From contig NZ_LQIS01000012.1 in the NCBI RefSeq assembly GCF_001499905.1, positions 62,001 through 126,000 on the forward strand: DNA of 64,000 nt. Direction: 5' to 3'. Each line of letters starts with the position of its first letter. The stretch's first letter is position 1. A program made the position numbers and the translations under genes. This stretch comes from Mycobacterium sp. GA-1285. Lineage in GTDB: Bacteria; Actinomycetota; Actinomycetes; Mycobacteriales; Mycobacteriaceae. The notes below the pieces were generated by a model. That model was not told where the DNA came from and ran no database searches. It saw only the letters and a list, made by a program, of their open reading frames with translations. Below are positions 18,234 to 31,584 of this stretch, in pieces.

Positions 18234-18927
18234 CGGGAGTGGGCGGGGGCGGAGGCGGCGGTGAAGGCGCATCGGGTGCGGCCGGTGGTACGCCGGGCAG
18301 CGGGCCGGGTGTGACCCCGTGCGGTTCGTCGGCGATGGTGTGCCACAGCGCCGTGTACCACGGCTGGTCGCGGTTGACGGCCTGCGGCTCCTGATCGGGT
18401 GTGCCCGGTACCACCGCGCCGGGAGGCAACTGCACCTGGTACGGAATCTCGCCCGGCATCACGAACCCGAGCCGCTCGCGAGCCTGCGCGGCGATGAACA
18501 CCGGGTCGGCCAGCTTCACCTTCTGCTGTTCGAGGTCGGCGATCTGGGCCCTCAACTGTTGTTCGGTGGCTTTGAGTTGCTTCATCTCCGTGCGCTGCGC
18601 GAAGTAGGTGCGGACCGGCCCCGCGATCGTCAGCGTCAGCACGCACACCACCACCGCCAGGATGGCCGCGCGCCGCGCCGCCGATCCGAACCGCTGCTCG
18701 GATTGCTGCTCGGCCGATTCCGCGATGGCGCGGCGGATGACGACGCCGGATTCCTGAGGTTTCGCCGGGGCATCGGCCGCGGCCTCGGACGCGGGCCGTT
18801 CGGCGCGGGGCTCGCGACGTGCCCCGATCCGCGGACGGCCCGTCCCCGCACCGCCGGCCTTGCCCGACTTTCCGGGTCGGGAGGTCGGTGACCGGCGCTT
18901 CGGATCGGGCCGTTTCGATTCGGGCAC
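18226..18927 (-). CDS. FtsB/DivIC-like septum formation initiator
   Basis: A 233-residue type II bitopic membrane protein. A long basic, disordered N-terminal region (1-83) is followed by a single transmembrane helix (about 86-106). Next comes a coiled coil (about 112-142) and a conserved AQARERLGFVMPGE region, ending in a proline-rich tail with a run of prolines near the C-terminus. This is the DivIC/FtsB family that links FtsL/FtsQ in the divisome. It matches the Rv1024 position just after eno. Expanded Pro-rich and Arg-rich tails are common in mycobacterial versions. Confidence 0.82.
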   Translation of the reverse strand: MPESKRPDPKRRSPTSRPGKSGKAGGAGTGRPRIGARREPRAERPASEAAADAPAKPQESGVVIRRAIAESAEQQSEQRFGSAARRAAILAVVVCVLTLTIAGPVRTYFAQRTEMKQLKATEQQLRAQIADLEQQKVKLADPVFIAAQARERLGFVMPGEIPYQVQLPPGAVVPGTPDQEPQAVNRDQPWYTALWHTIADEPHGVTPGPLPGVPPAAPDAPSPPPPPPPTPGG

Positions 18928-18941
18928 GGGCCGTTACCGGG

Positions 18942-20303
<1,362 letters not shown>

Positions 20304-20331
20304 CTAGAGCCTCCCTGTTCGGCAGGCGTGT

Positions 20332-21066
20332 CTAGAGGGGGTGCCCGTTGGCGTAAGCGGTCGCCCAGTCCCGCACCGTCCGGGCGTACTGGTCGGAATG
20401 GTTGTAGGCGCGCAGGGCGTTCATCCATCCGCGCGGCGTGGCCAGGTCCTTGCCGGTCCAGCACAGATAACCGGCTGCGGACAGGGCGGCGTCGTCCATG
20501 TTGTCGGCGCTGATCTGGCCGTCGTTGTTGGCGTCGACGCCGTAGTGCCCCCAGGTCTCGGGGATGAACTGCATGGGGCCCATCGCGCGAGCGTGTTTCG
20601 ATTCACCTTCATGGCTGATCGCGGAGTCGTCGAAGATCTCGAGGTTGCCGTTGGTGCCGTCGAGCCAGACACCGCGGATGGGCGGTTCGACGTCCCCGTT
20701 CGCCCCGATCGCCGCCCCGCGGTAGGTGCCGTGGTGGCTTTCCACCTGCCCGATCCCGGCGAGCGTCGTCCAGGCCACCTTGCAGTCGGGATTCTCCACT
20801 TCGGCGACCCGCGCGGCATAGGCGTATGCCTCCAGCGCGGCGACCGGAATTCCCAGCTTGGGCGCGCGTTCGGCGGCCCATTCGTGAAGTTGATCGGCCG
20901 GGCGGCCCTTGGCGTAGGTGTCGATCTTGGGCACCGGATCACCCGGGGGCGGCGGAACGCCCTCAGGGATGGGTGTCCCCAGCTGCCACGAGCAGCTAGA
21001 AGCCAAGAGCAGCGCCGTCGCCCCTAATACAGCGACAGCACGCAGCCAACGCACCGGCGACACCAA
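20332..21066 (-). CDS. lpqU: Lytic murein transglycosylase lipoprotein LpqU
   Basis: A 244-residue exported lipoprotein: basic N-terminus, hydrophobic stretch 8-23 and lipobox cysteine at LLASSC (about residue 25). The catalytic domain is of the MltB/SLT type with the glutamate in AGIGQVESHHGTY (about residue 108) and the family motif AMGPMQFIPETWGHYG. It should cleave peptidoglycan glycan strands to 1,6-anhydro products outside the membrane. Position between mazG and eno equals Rv1022. Confidence 0.88.
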   Translation of the reverse strand: MVSPVRWLRAVAVLGATALLLASSCSWQLGTPIPEGVPPPPGDPVPKIDTYAKGRPADQLHEWAAERAPKLGIPVAALEAYAYAARVAEVENPDCKVAWTTLAGIGQVESHHGTYRGAAIGANGDVEPPIRGVWLDGTNGNLEIFDDSAISHEGESKHARAMGPMQFIPETWGHYGVDANNDGQISADNMDDAALSAAGYLCWTGKDLATPRGWMNALRAYNHSDQYARTVRDWATAYANGHPL

Positions 21067-21165
21067 ACTCCCTCAACCAAATTCGATCGCTGCCCATGGT
21101 CCCACGTGTTCGGGACGACGCGACTCAGCGCCGGGAGCGATTCGGGTGCACAAATGTTCTGCGGT

Positions 21166-22236
21166 TCAGGACGCGGAATCGGCAACTTCGGTCCCAGCAG
21201 CCTCGTCGGCCACCGTTGCCTCGTTGGTCTCATCCGCGTCGTCATCGGTCTCATCTGTTTTCATCGCCTCGTCCTCGCCGTCCGTTTCCTGCGCGTCCTC
21301 GGACGGCCAGTGCGCGCGCCACTCGTCTTCGGTCACGGTGCCCAGCGTCGAGACGTCGAGCTCCTCGGGCACCTCGTCACCGCGACGGTCCACGGCGATC
21401 GCCCGCTCCGCCCGTCGCACCGTGTCCATGAACTCCAACACCGCCGAGCGCAAAGCGTTCTCGGCATCACTGCCCACCGCCACCGTCACCGTCGTGACGG
21501 CCTCAGGAATCAGGTCCGCGGGCAATCCGGCCGCGCTCACCCGTTCAACGACCTTCTGCGCCAACGCCAAAGCGGGCTGAGCGGTCGGCACGTCGTCCAT
21601 CGTGGAATGCGCCCGCTTGGCCTTCTTCTCCAGCGCCTTGCGCTCCTCCCACTGGGCGAGTTGGTCGTCCAGTGAGATCGATTCGCCGGCGAGCACGGCC
21701 GGCACCCGGTTGCCCAGCTTGCGGACCAGCGCGTCGGCGACATCGTCGATGCCGAACGGATTCTGCGGTGCGTCCTCGGCGATGCGGGCGTGAAAGAGCA
21801 CCTGTAGCAACACGTCTCCGAGTTCGTCGCGCAGCGCATCGGCGTCACCGCTGTGCACCGCGTCGAAGACCTCGTAGGTCTCCTCGAGCAGGTAGCGGCG
21901 AAGCGAGTCGTGCGTCTGCTCGCTCTCCCACGGCCCGGAGGTGCGCAGTTTGTCCATCATCGCGACGGCGTCGACCAGACGCTCGCCCGGCGCGGCTTCG
22001 GGCGCCGAGATCACCCTGTCCCCGGCCGCCAACCGGGCCTTGACCGCGGGATGTTGCGGGTCCGAGGACAGCAGCACGGGCGCATCCTCACCGTCGTAGG
22101 CGGGCCGCGCGGACGGCAACGACCAGGGCACCTTGATCGGCATCTCCTCGGTGTACTGGACGTCGCCGGACAGCAGATCGATCGCGTCGATCGGGATCAG
22201 AGACGGGCGCCGGGGATCGACCAAAACGACGGTCAT
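21166..22236 (-). CDS. mazG: Nucleoside triphosphate pyrophosphohydrolase MazG
   Basis: A 356-residue MazG: an N-terminal extension of about 85 residues, then the all-alpha NTP pyrophosphatase domain with EETYEVFDAV and DELGDVLLQVLFHARIAED (the EExxE and ExxD metal-binding pairs). It hydrolyses (d)NTPs to NMP and pyrophosphate and removes oxidised or damaged nucleotides. The last 60 residues are very acidic (Asp, Glu, Thr-rich) and probably disordered. ATG 22236 is preferred over a GTG 18 bp upstream because GAGGGGG lies at ribosome-binding distance. It is downstream of mfd on the same strand. Confidence 0.9.
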   Translation of the reverse strand: MTVVLVDPRRPSLIPIDAIDLLSGDVQYTEEMPIKVPWSLPSARPAYDGEDAPVLLSSDPQHPAVKARLAAGDRVISAPEAAPGERLVDAVAMMDKLRTSGPWESEQTHDSLRRYLLEETYEVFDAVHSGDADALRDELGDVLLQVLFHARIAEDAPQNPFGIDDVADALVRKLGNRVPAVLAGESISLDDQLAQWEERKALEKKAKRAHSTMDDVPTAQPALALAQKVVERVSAAGLPADLIPEAVTTVTVAVGSDAENALRSAVLEFMDTVRRAERAIAVDRRGDEVPEELDVSTLGTVTEDEWRAHWPSEDAQETDGEDEAMKTDETDDDADETNEATVADEAAGTEVADSAS

Positions 22237-22343
22237 CGGGCCACACCCCCTCACGCGTTTTGTCCGAACCGCTGACCTCGGTTATACCAACACCTCGTCA
22301 CGCCGCGGAGCCGGGAGAACGGCAAGCGGCGGCCCACCGGTCA

Positions 22344-25997
<3,654 letters not shown>

Positions 25998-26072
25998 GAT
26001 GCATCCATCGTAGGCGTGCGCCTAAACGCTTGCCGCGACGAGGGTTTGCCGGATCCGGTGACGAGATCTACG

Positions 26073-26720
26073 TCACTCGTCGAGCAACAGTGGATCGTTC
26101 TCCAGATGCATCAGCCCGTTCCAGCACAGGTTGACGAGATGTGCGGCGACGACCTCTTTCTTGGGCTCGCGCACATCGAGCCACCACTGCGCGGTCATCG
26201 ACACCGAGCCGACCAACGCCTGCGCATAGAGCGGGGCCATCTCCGGGTCCAGCCCCCTGCGGGAGAAGTCACCGGCCAGGATCGAGGACACCTGGTTGAC
26301 GGCCTCGTTGAGCAGGGTCGAATAGGTACTGCCGGAGGTGATCGACGCCGGGGAGTCGCGGATCAGGATGCGGAAGCCGTCGGTGCGTTCGTCGACATAG
26401 GTCAGCAGTGCGAGCGCGACGCGCTCGATGCGCAGCCGCGAGCGGTTGTTGGTCATCCGGGTCAGCGACGAGGTGATGCCGTCGAGCAGCGCCGACATCT
26501 CGCGGTCGACGACCACCGCATACAGGCCCTCTTTGCCGCCGAAGTGCTCGTAGACGACGGGCTTGGAGACGTTCGCGCGCTGGGCGATCTCCTCGATGGA
26601 GGTGCCCTCGTAGCCGCGTTCGGCGAAGAGCTTGCGCGCGACGTCGATGAGCTGGTGGCGCCGCTCGGCGCCCGTCATCCGCGCCCGCGGCGCCCGGACC
26701 TCCTTGTCGAGTGCTGCCAC
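26073..26720 (-). CDS. TetR-family transcriptional regulator
   Basis: A 215-residue TetR-type repressor (Rv1019 counterpart). The helix-turn-helix region runs about 20-65 (FAERGYEGTSIEEIAQRANVSKPVVYEHF). The ligand-binding domain is all-helical. GTG at 26720 is chosen because a TAACCT -10 element ends 7 nt before it, giving a leaderless start. ATG at 26678 is the alternative. The frame remains open far upstream, but that part runs through the tRNA gene and glmU and is not coding. Its targets are unknown. Confidence 0.85.
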   Translation of the reverse strand: MAALDKEVRAPRARMTGAERRHQLIDVARKLFAERGYEGTSIEEIAQRANVSKPVVYEHFGGKEGLYAVVVDREMSALLDGITSSLTRMTNNRSRLRIERVALALLTYVDERTDGFRILIRDSPASITSGSTYSTLLNEAVNQVSSILAGDFSRRGLDPEMAPLYAQALVGSVSMTAQWWLDVREPKKEVVAAHLVNLCWNGLMHLENDPLLLDE

Positions 26721-26776
26721 GGTTATCAGGTTAGATGCCCCATGGCCGCGTTGGACTAGCATCACGAGTTGATCGA

Positions 26777-26848
26777 TCCGTCGTGGTGTAATCGGCAGCA
26801 CCTCTGATTTTGGTTCAGATAGTTCAGGTTCGAGTCCTGGCGACGGAG
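26777..26848 (+). tRNA. tRNA-Gln (anticodon TTG)
   Basis: A 72-nt cloverleaf: acceptor arms TCCGTCG (26777) and CGACGGA (26841-26847) with discriminator G. The anticodon stem is TCTGA/TCAGA enclosing the loop TTTTGGT, whose positions 34-36 are TTG. The T-arm is TCAGG-TTCGAGT-CCTGG. CCA is not encoded. It lies just before glmU. Confidence 0.93.
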
Positions 26849-26859
26849 CGGATACAGCG

Positions 26860-26920
26860 GCGAGCGACCGCAAGATGACACGGCGGGACGGCGTGTCGCC
26901 GGACGGACACGGTCGCTCGC
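26860..26920 (+). repeat. Long hairpin between tRNA-Gln and glmU
   Basis: GCGAGCGACC (26860-26869) and GGTCGCTCGC (26911-26920) are perfect 10-bp inverted arms. An inner stem CGGCG (26881-26885)/CGCCG (26897-26901) lies inside the loop. The distal arm ends just before the GGAAGGAG ribosome-binding site of glmU. It could be a tRNA processing or termination structure, or a leader controlling glmU translation. Confidence 0.55.
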
Positions 26921-26933
26921 GGGAAGGAGACCT

Positions 26934-28427
26934 ATGACGGCCCCCCGCGAAGCCGCCGTCGTGGTCCTCGCGGGCGGCGCCGGAACCCGGATGCGGTCCG
27001 ACATCCCGAAAGTGCTGCACACGCTGGCGGGTCGCAGCATGCTCGCGCACGCCCTGCACGCGGTGGCCAAGGCGGCTCCGCAACATTTGATCGTCGTGGT
27101 CGGCAAGGACCGGGACCGGGTCACGCCCGTGGTCGAGCAGCTGGCCGCCGAGCTCGGCCGCCCCATCGCCACCTCGTATCAGGAGCAGCAACTCGGCACC
27201 GGACACGCCGTGCAGTGCGGTTTGACGGCACTCGCCCCCGACTTCAGCGGCACCGTGGTGGTGACCTCGGGCGACGTGCCCCTACTCGACGCCGACACGC
27301 TGGCCGACCTGATCGGCACGCACACTGCGGAGTCCGGGGCCGGACCCGCCGCGGCGACCGTGCTCACCACCACGTTGCCCGACCCGACGGGTTACGGTCG
27401 CATCCTGCGTACCCAGGACGGCGACGTGGTCGGCATCGTCGAACAGGCCGACGCCAGCCCTGAACAGCGGGCGATCACCGAGGTCAACGCCGGGGTGTAT
27501 GCGTTCGACGTCGCCGCGCTGCGGTCCGCGTTGGGCCGCCTGCGCTCGGACAACGCCCAGCAGGAGCAGTATCTGACCGATGTGATCGCGATCGTGCGTT
27601 CCGACGGTCAGGTCGTGCGGGCCAAGCATGTCGACGACTCGATGCTGGTGGCCGGGGTCAACGACCGCGTGCAGCTGGCCGAGCTCGGCCGGGAGCTGAA
27701 CCGGCGCATCGTCGCCGCGCACCAGCGGGCCGGGGTGACGGTGGTCGATCCCGCCACGACGTGGATCGACGTCGAGGTGACCATCGGCCGCGACACCGTC
27801 GTCAAGCCGGGCACCCAGTTGCTCGGGGCCACCCGCATCGGCAGCCGGTGCGACGTGGGGCCCGACACCACCTTGGCCGACGTCACGGTCGGTGACGGCG
27901 CGACGGTGTGCCGCACCCACGGCACCTCGTCGGCGATCGGCGACGGCGCGACGGTCGGACCGTTCACCTACCTGCGGCCGGGCACCGTGCTGGGCGCCGA
28001 CGGCAAACTCGGCGCGTTCGTCGAAACCAAGAACTCGACGATCGGCGCCGGAACCAAGGTGCCGCATCTGACGTACGTCGGCGACGCCGACATCGGCGAG
28101 CACAGCAACATCGGGGCGTCGAGCGTTTTCGTCAACTACGACGGTGAGACCAAGAGCCGCACCAAGATCGGCTCACACGTCCGCACCGGCTCGGACACGA
28201 TGTTCGTCGCCCCGGTCACCGTCGGCGACGGCGCCTATACCGGGGCGGGGACGGTCGTGCGCGACGACGTGCCGCCGGGTGCGCTCGCCGTGTCCGCGGG
28301 ACCGCAGCGCAACATCGAGGGTTGGGTGACGCGCAAGCGACCGGGGTCGGCGGCGGCACGGGCCGCCGAGCAGGCATCGGCCGAAAAGGGCAGGCCAGCC
28401 GATGCCGACGACCCCGAACCGCGGTGA
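26934..28427 (+). CDS. glmU: Bifunctional GlcNAc-1-P uridyltransferase/GlcN-1-P acetyltransferase GlmU
   Basis: A 497-residue enzyme making UDP-GlcNAc for peptidoglycan and arabinogalactan linker. The N-terminal Rossmann uridyltransferase domain has [18 protein letters not shown] at 10-28. The C-terminal left-handed beta-helix acetyltransferase domain is built from hexapeptide repeats (about 265-460) with [18 protein letters not shown] and [11 protein letters not shown] low-complexity Ala-rich tail follows. The ATG follows GGAAGGAG. prsA is 98 bp downstream on the same strand. Confidence 0.96.
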   Translation: MTAPREAAVVVLAGGAGTRMRSDIPKVLHTLAGRSMLAHALHAVAKAAPQHLIVVVGKDRDRVTPVVEQLAAELGRPIATSYQEQQLGTGHAVQCGLTALAPDFSGTVVVTSGDVPLLDADTLADLIGTHTAESGAGPAAATVLTTTLPDPTGYGRILRTQDGDVVGIVEQADASPEQRAITEVNAGVYAFDVAALRSALGRLRSDNAQQEQYLTDVIAIVRSDGQVVRAKHVDDSMLVAGVNDRVQLAELGRELNRRIVAAHQRAGVTVVDPATTWIDVEVTIGRDTVVKPGTQLLGATRIGSRCDVGPDTTLADVTVGDGATVCRTHGTSSAIGDGATVGPFTYLRPGTVLGADGKLGAFVETKNSTIGAGTKVPHLTYVGDADIGEHSNIGASSVFVNYDGETKSRTKIGSHVRTGSDTMFVAPVTVGDGAYTGAGTVVRDDVPPGALAVSAGPQRNIEGWVTRKRPGSAAARAAEQASAEKGRPADADDPEPR

Positions 28428-28525
28428 ACTTCCCGCGCCGTTCACGATCTGACCACCCGGCCACGCCCGGCGCGTCACTCTACGTAGGATTGGCCGGTAT
28501 CGATCCCCGACCTTGAGGGCGCACT

Positions 28526-29506
28526 GTGGGCACCGAGTGGACCGACAATCGCAAAAACTTGATGTTGTTCTCGGGTCGGGCGCACCCCGAACTCGCTGAA
28601 CAGGTCGCCAAGGAACTCGACGTCCCCGTGACGGCGCAGACCGCGCGCGACTTCGCCAACGGCGAGATCTTCGTCCGGTTCGACGAATCCGTCCGCGGCT
28701 GCGACGCCTTCGTGCTGCAGAGCCATCCAGCACCGCTGAACGCGTACCTGATGGAACAGCTGATCATGCTCGACGCGCTCAAGCGCGGCAGCGCCAAGCG
28801 AATCACGGCGATCCTTCCCTTCTATCCGTACGCACGCCAGGACAAGAAGCACCGCGGCCGCGAACCGATCTCGGCGCGGTTGGTCGCCGACCTGCTCAAG
28901 ACCGCGGGGGCCGACCGGATCGTCACCGTCGACTTGCACACCGACCAGATTCAGGGCTTTTTCGACGGACCGGTCGACCACATGCGAGCTCAGAAGCTGC
29001 TCACCGGCTACATCGCCGAGCACTATTCCGACCACGACATGGTCGTCGTCTCGCCCGACTCCGGCCGGGTTCGCGTCGCTGAGAAGTGGGCGGATTCACT
29101 CGGCGGCGTCCCGCTGGCGTTCATCCACAAGACGCGCGACCCGCTGAAACCCAATGAGGTGGTGTCCAACCGCGTCGTCGGCGATGTGCGGGGCAAGACC
29201 TGTGTGCTGACCGACGACATGATCGACACCGGCGGCACGATCGCCGGTGCGGTCAAGCTGCTCAAGCAGGACGGCGCGGGTGACGTGATCATCGCGGCGA
29301 CACACGGTGTGCTCTCGGACCCCGCACGCGACCGGCTTGCCGAGTCGGGTGCCTGCGAGGTGATCGTCACCAACACGCTGCCCATCGGCGAGGACAAACG
29401 TTTCCCGCAGTTGACCGTGCTGTCGATCGCGCCGCTGCTGGCGAACACGATCCGCGCGGTGTTCGACAACGGCTCGGTCACCAGCCTTTTCGACGGGTCT
29501 GCGTAG
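28526..29506 (+). CDS. prsA: Ribose-phosphate pyrophosphokinase
   Basis: A 326-residue class I PRPP synthase transferring pyrophosphate from ATP to ribose 5-phosphate. Diagnostic segments are GRAHPELAEQVAKEL near the start, the ATP-binding KKHRGREPISARL, the DLHTDQIQGFFD signature and the PRPP loop LTDDMIDTGGT. GTG at 28526 gives the usual N-terminus. The stop codon TAG is immediately followed by the ATG of the arsC-like gene. Confidence 0.96.
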   Translation: MGTEWTDNRKNLMLFSGRAHPELAEQVAKELDVPVTAQTARDFANGEIFVRFDESVRGCDAFVLQSHPAPLNAYLMEQLIMLDALKRGSAKRITAILPFYPYARQDKKHRGREPISARLVADLLKTAGADRIVTVDLHTDQIQGFFDGPVDHMRAQKLLTGYIAEHYSDHDMVVVSPDSGRVRVAEKWADSLGGVPLAFIHKTRDPLKPNEVVSNRVVGDVRGKTCVLTDDMIDTGGTIAGAVKLLKQDGAGDVIIAATHGVLSDPARDRLAESGACEVIVTNTLPIGEDKRFPQLTVLSIAPLLANTIRAVFDNGSVTSLFDGSA

Positions 29507-29863
29507 ATGTCGTCCGAAGTCGACAACACCGTCATCTACCACAACCCGAAATGCTCGACGTCACGTAAGACGCTGGACTTGTTGCGGGAGAACGGAATCG
29601 AGCCGACGGTCGTGCAATACCTGAAGACGCCGCCGACCCGTGCCGAGCTGAAGAAGATGATCTCCGACGCCGGTATCGACGTGCGCACCGCGGTGCGCAA
29701 ACGTGAATCCCTTTACGGTGAACTGGGTTTGGCCGACGCCTCCGACGCCGAGCTCCTCGACGCGATGGTCGCCAACCCGATCCTGATCGAGCGGCCGTTC
29801 GTCGTCACGCCGAAGGGTACCCGCCTGGCCCGCCCGATCGACGCGGTGCGCGAGATTCTGTGA
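29507..29863 (+). CDS. ArsC/Spx-family thioredoxin-fold reductase (arsenate reductase-like)
   Basis: A 118-residue ArsC-family protein with the catalytic cysteine C16 in HNPKCSTSRKTL, the VQYLKTPPT strand, and the PILIERPFVVT segment with the arginine expected for oxyanion binding. This is the glutaredoxin-linked or YfgD-type arsenate reductase class. No other ars genes are nearby, so a housekeeping thiol role is as likely as arsenic resistance. It abuts prsA and overlaps lpqT by 4 nt (GTGA), so it is inside the prsA-lpqT operon. Confidence 0.82.
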   Translation: MSSEVDNTVIYHNPKCSTSRKTLDLLRENGIEPTVVQYLKTPPTRAELKKMISDAGIDVRTAVRKRESLYGELGLADASDAELLDAMVANPILIERPFVVTPKGTRLARPIDAVREIL

Positions 29864-30540
29864 AACGGCGAGGCTTTCAGGTTCTCGCCGCTGCCTTGAC
29901 GGTCGCCGGCGCGATTGCCGCTGGATCCGGTTGCGGCACGGAACCGCCCAACTACCAGTCGGTGTGGTCGACGTCGTCGTCGCCGACGTCCACCGCCAAG
30001 CCGGATGACAAGCCGGTGCCCATCGCGGCGTATCTGGAACAGGCCGGAGTGACCGGCCAGCCCGTGTTTCCCGAAAAGCTCACCGACCTGACCGTCTCGT
30101 ATCCCACGCCGGCCGGGTGGGAGCCGTACTTCAACACCAACTTCGCTCCCGGCACCAGGGTGATCGCCAAGGGCGAGACGTACCCGATCGCGATGCTGGT
30201 GGTGATGAAGTTGACCGGCGACTTCGATCCGCCCGAGGCGATCAAGCACGGGTATGTCGACGCCGAGATGTCGCAGAACTTCAAGCGCCTCAACGCGTCC
30301 ATGAACGACTTCAAGGGTTTTCCCTCGGCGATGATCGAGGGCAGCTACGACCTCAACGGCACGCGGATGCACAGCTACAACCGCATCGTGATCGCGACCG
30401 GCGCACCGCCCGCCAAGCAGCGTTACCTCGTTCAGTTCACGGTGACGGGTTACGCCGAGAAGGCCGTCGAGGAGGCCCCCGACATCGAGAAGATCATCGG
30501 CGGCTTCAACGTCGCCGTTCCCAAGCCGCCGCCGAAGTAG
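29860..30540 (+). CDS. lpqT: Lipoprotein LpqT
   Basis: A 226-residue secreted lipoprotein of the LpqN/LpqT family: basic start KRRG, hydrophobic stretch, and lipobox ending at AAGSGC (about residue 27). The mature beta-rich domain begins after a Ser/Thr/Pro linker. The family is mycobacterial and has no assigned enzymatic activity; related LpqN interacts with envelope biosynthesis proteins. GTG 29860 overlaps the arsC-like stop. It corresponds to Rv1016c. Confidence 0.85.
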   Translation: MKRRGFQVLAAALTVAGAIAAGSGCGTEPPNYQSVWSTSSSPTSTAKPDDKPVPIAAYLEQAGVTGQPVFPEKLTDLTVSYPTPAGWEPYFNTNFAPGTRVIAKGETYPIAMLVVMKLTGDFDPPEAIKHGYVDAEMSQNFKRLNASMNDFKGFPSAMIEGSYDLNGTRMHSYNRIVIATGAPPAKQRYLVQFTVTGYAEKAVEEAPDIEKIIGGFNVAVPKPPPK

Positions 30541-30551
30541 CCCCTGTTTTC

Positions 30552-30612
30552 CGCGAAATGGCATTCCAGCAGAAGAAGTGCGAGTAGCGCCCTGCGGGAA
30601 TGCAATTTCGGG
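30552..30612. repeat. Left hairpin repeat of nuclease cassette A
   Basis: Imperfect 19-bp arms CGAAATGGCATTCCAGCAG (30554-30572) and its near-complement (30592-30610) surround a 19-nt loop AAGAAGTGCGAGTAGCGCC. The same repeat, in the same orientation and with a similar loop, recurs at 31502-31562 on the other side of the intervening gene. Confidence 0.85.
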
Positions 30613-30623
30613 GGATTGGGGGT

Positions 30624-31469
30624 TCAGGGTCGCCAGCCGCGGGACACCAGCGCGTCCCACGCCCGCCTGACCAAGTACTGCGGATGGTCTTCCTTGATCG
30701 CTCTGAGCACGATCCAGTCGAGCCGCTCGATCTGCGGTATCACTCGCAGGTCCTTGACGTACTGAGCGCGCGACGTGCGGTGCTGATCGCCGTCGTACTC
30801 GGCAACCACCTTGAAATCCTCCCAGCCCATGTCGACCGTCCGAAGTACGTTCCCGAACTCGTCGACGATGGGGATCTGAGTGCTCGGCTTGGGCAGTCCG
30901 GCGTCGATGAACAGCAGCCGCAGCCACGTCTCGCGGGGTGACGCGGCACCGCTGTCGACCAGCGGCAACGCCTCCTTGAGCCGTTTGACACCCCGGGCGC
31001 CCCGATACCGCTTGGCCAGGAGCAACACGTCCTCCATCGAGAATGGCTGCGCGCGCAGCAGGGCGTCGAGCCGCGCGATTGCCCGTCCTCGAGGCAGGTG
31101 CCGACCGAGGTCGAAAGCGGTGCGCGCGGGAGTCGCGAGGAATAGCTCGTGTTGCCAGACGAATTCGTCACCCGTTATGCGTTCATTGCGGGTGATGACT
31201 CCTTTCGGGGGCCGGGCGCAGTCGTAGACCAATTCGATCGCGGTGTCGTCGACCCACTCCGCGCCGTGAAGTGCTGAGGCCGCGACGCCGGTGACAATCC
31301 CGCCGCGTTTCGACCACAGCCATGCCGCGAACGTGCGATCTTCAACCGTCAAATCTCGCCCCCGCCGGGCATGGACATCCGGATGCACCGGCCGATACCA
31401 CCGGGCCAGTTCGTGTCGAGTGACGATGCCGTTGGCGACTGCCTCTGACCCGATGAATATCTCCCCCAT
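30624..31469 (-). CDS. AbiEi-like wHTH plus PD-(D/E)XK/DUF559-type endonuclease-fold protein, cassette A
   Basis: A 281-residue protein. The N-terminal ~100 residues look like an AbiEi-type winged-helix region (VTRHELARWYRPVHPDV, then GIVTGVAASALHGAEWVD), followed by a helical middle (ATPARTAFDLGRHL, YRGARGVKR). The C-terminal ~110 residues carry a Vsr/DUF559-like nuclease pattern: Glu in SPRETWLRLLF, Asp in RTVDMGW, then AEYDGDQH. It is clearly homologous to the protein at 58458. Start ATG 31469 aligns with that paralog; the frame open further upstream only reads the hairpin. Both sides are bounded by a 61-bp hairpin repeat. The function is unknown and DNA cleavage is inferred from the motif only. 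Confidence 0.75.
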   Translation of the reverse strand: MGEIFIGSEAVANGIVTRHELARWYRPVHPDVHARRGRDLTVEDRTFAAWLWSKRGGIVTGVAASALHGAEWVDDTAIELVYDCARPPKGVITRNERITGDEFVWQHELFLATPARTAFDLGRHLPRGRAIARLDALLRAQPFSMEDVLLLAKRYRGARGVKRLKEALPLVDSGAASPRETWLRLLFIDAGLPKPSTQIPIVDEFGNVLRTVDMGWEDFKVVAEYDGDQHRTSRAQYVKDLRVIPQIERLDWIVLRAIKEDHPQYLVRRAWDALVSRGWRP

Positions 31470-31501
31470 GGCCAGATTGTGCTGACCTGCCCCGACAATG
31501 C

Positions 31502-31562
31502 CGCGAAATTGCGTTCCAGCAGCAAAAGTACGAGTGAGGGCCTGCTGGAACGCCATTTCGCG
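31502..31562. repeat. Right hairpin repeat of nuclease cassette A
   Basis: Arms CGAAATTGCGTTCCAGCAG (31504-31522) and its complement with one mismatch (31542-31560), with CG/CG extending the stem, surround the loop CAAAAGTACGAGTGAGGGC. It is a direct second copy of the repeat at 30552. It ends 22 bp before the start of the downstream reductase gene. Confidence 0.87.
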
Positions 31563-31584
31563 CGAACTCATTAGGGTGGTCGCC

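Noticed and set aside
26721..27206. N-terminal extension of the TetR gene
   Set aside because: It runs antisense through glmU and across the tRNA-Gln gene; a -10 element fixes the start near 26720.
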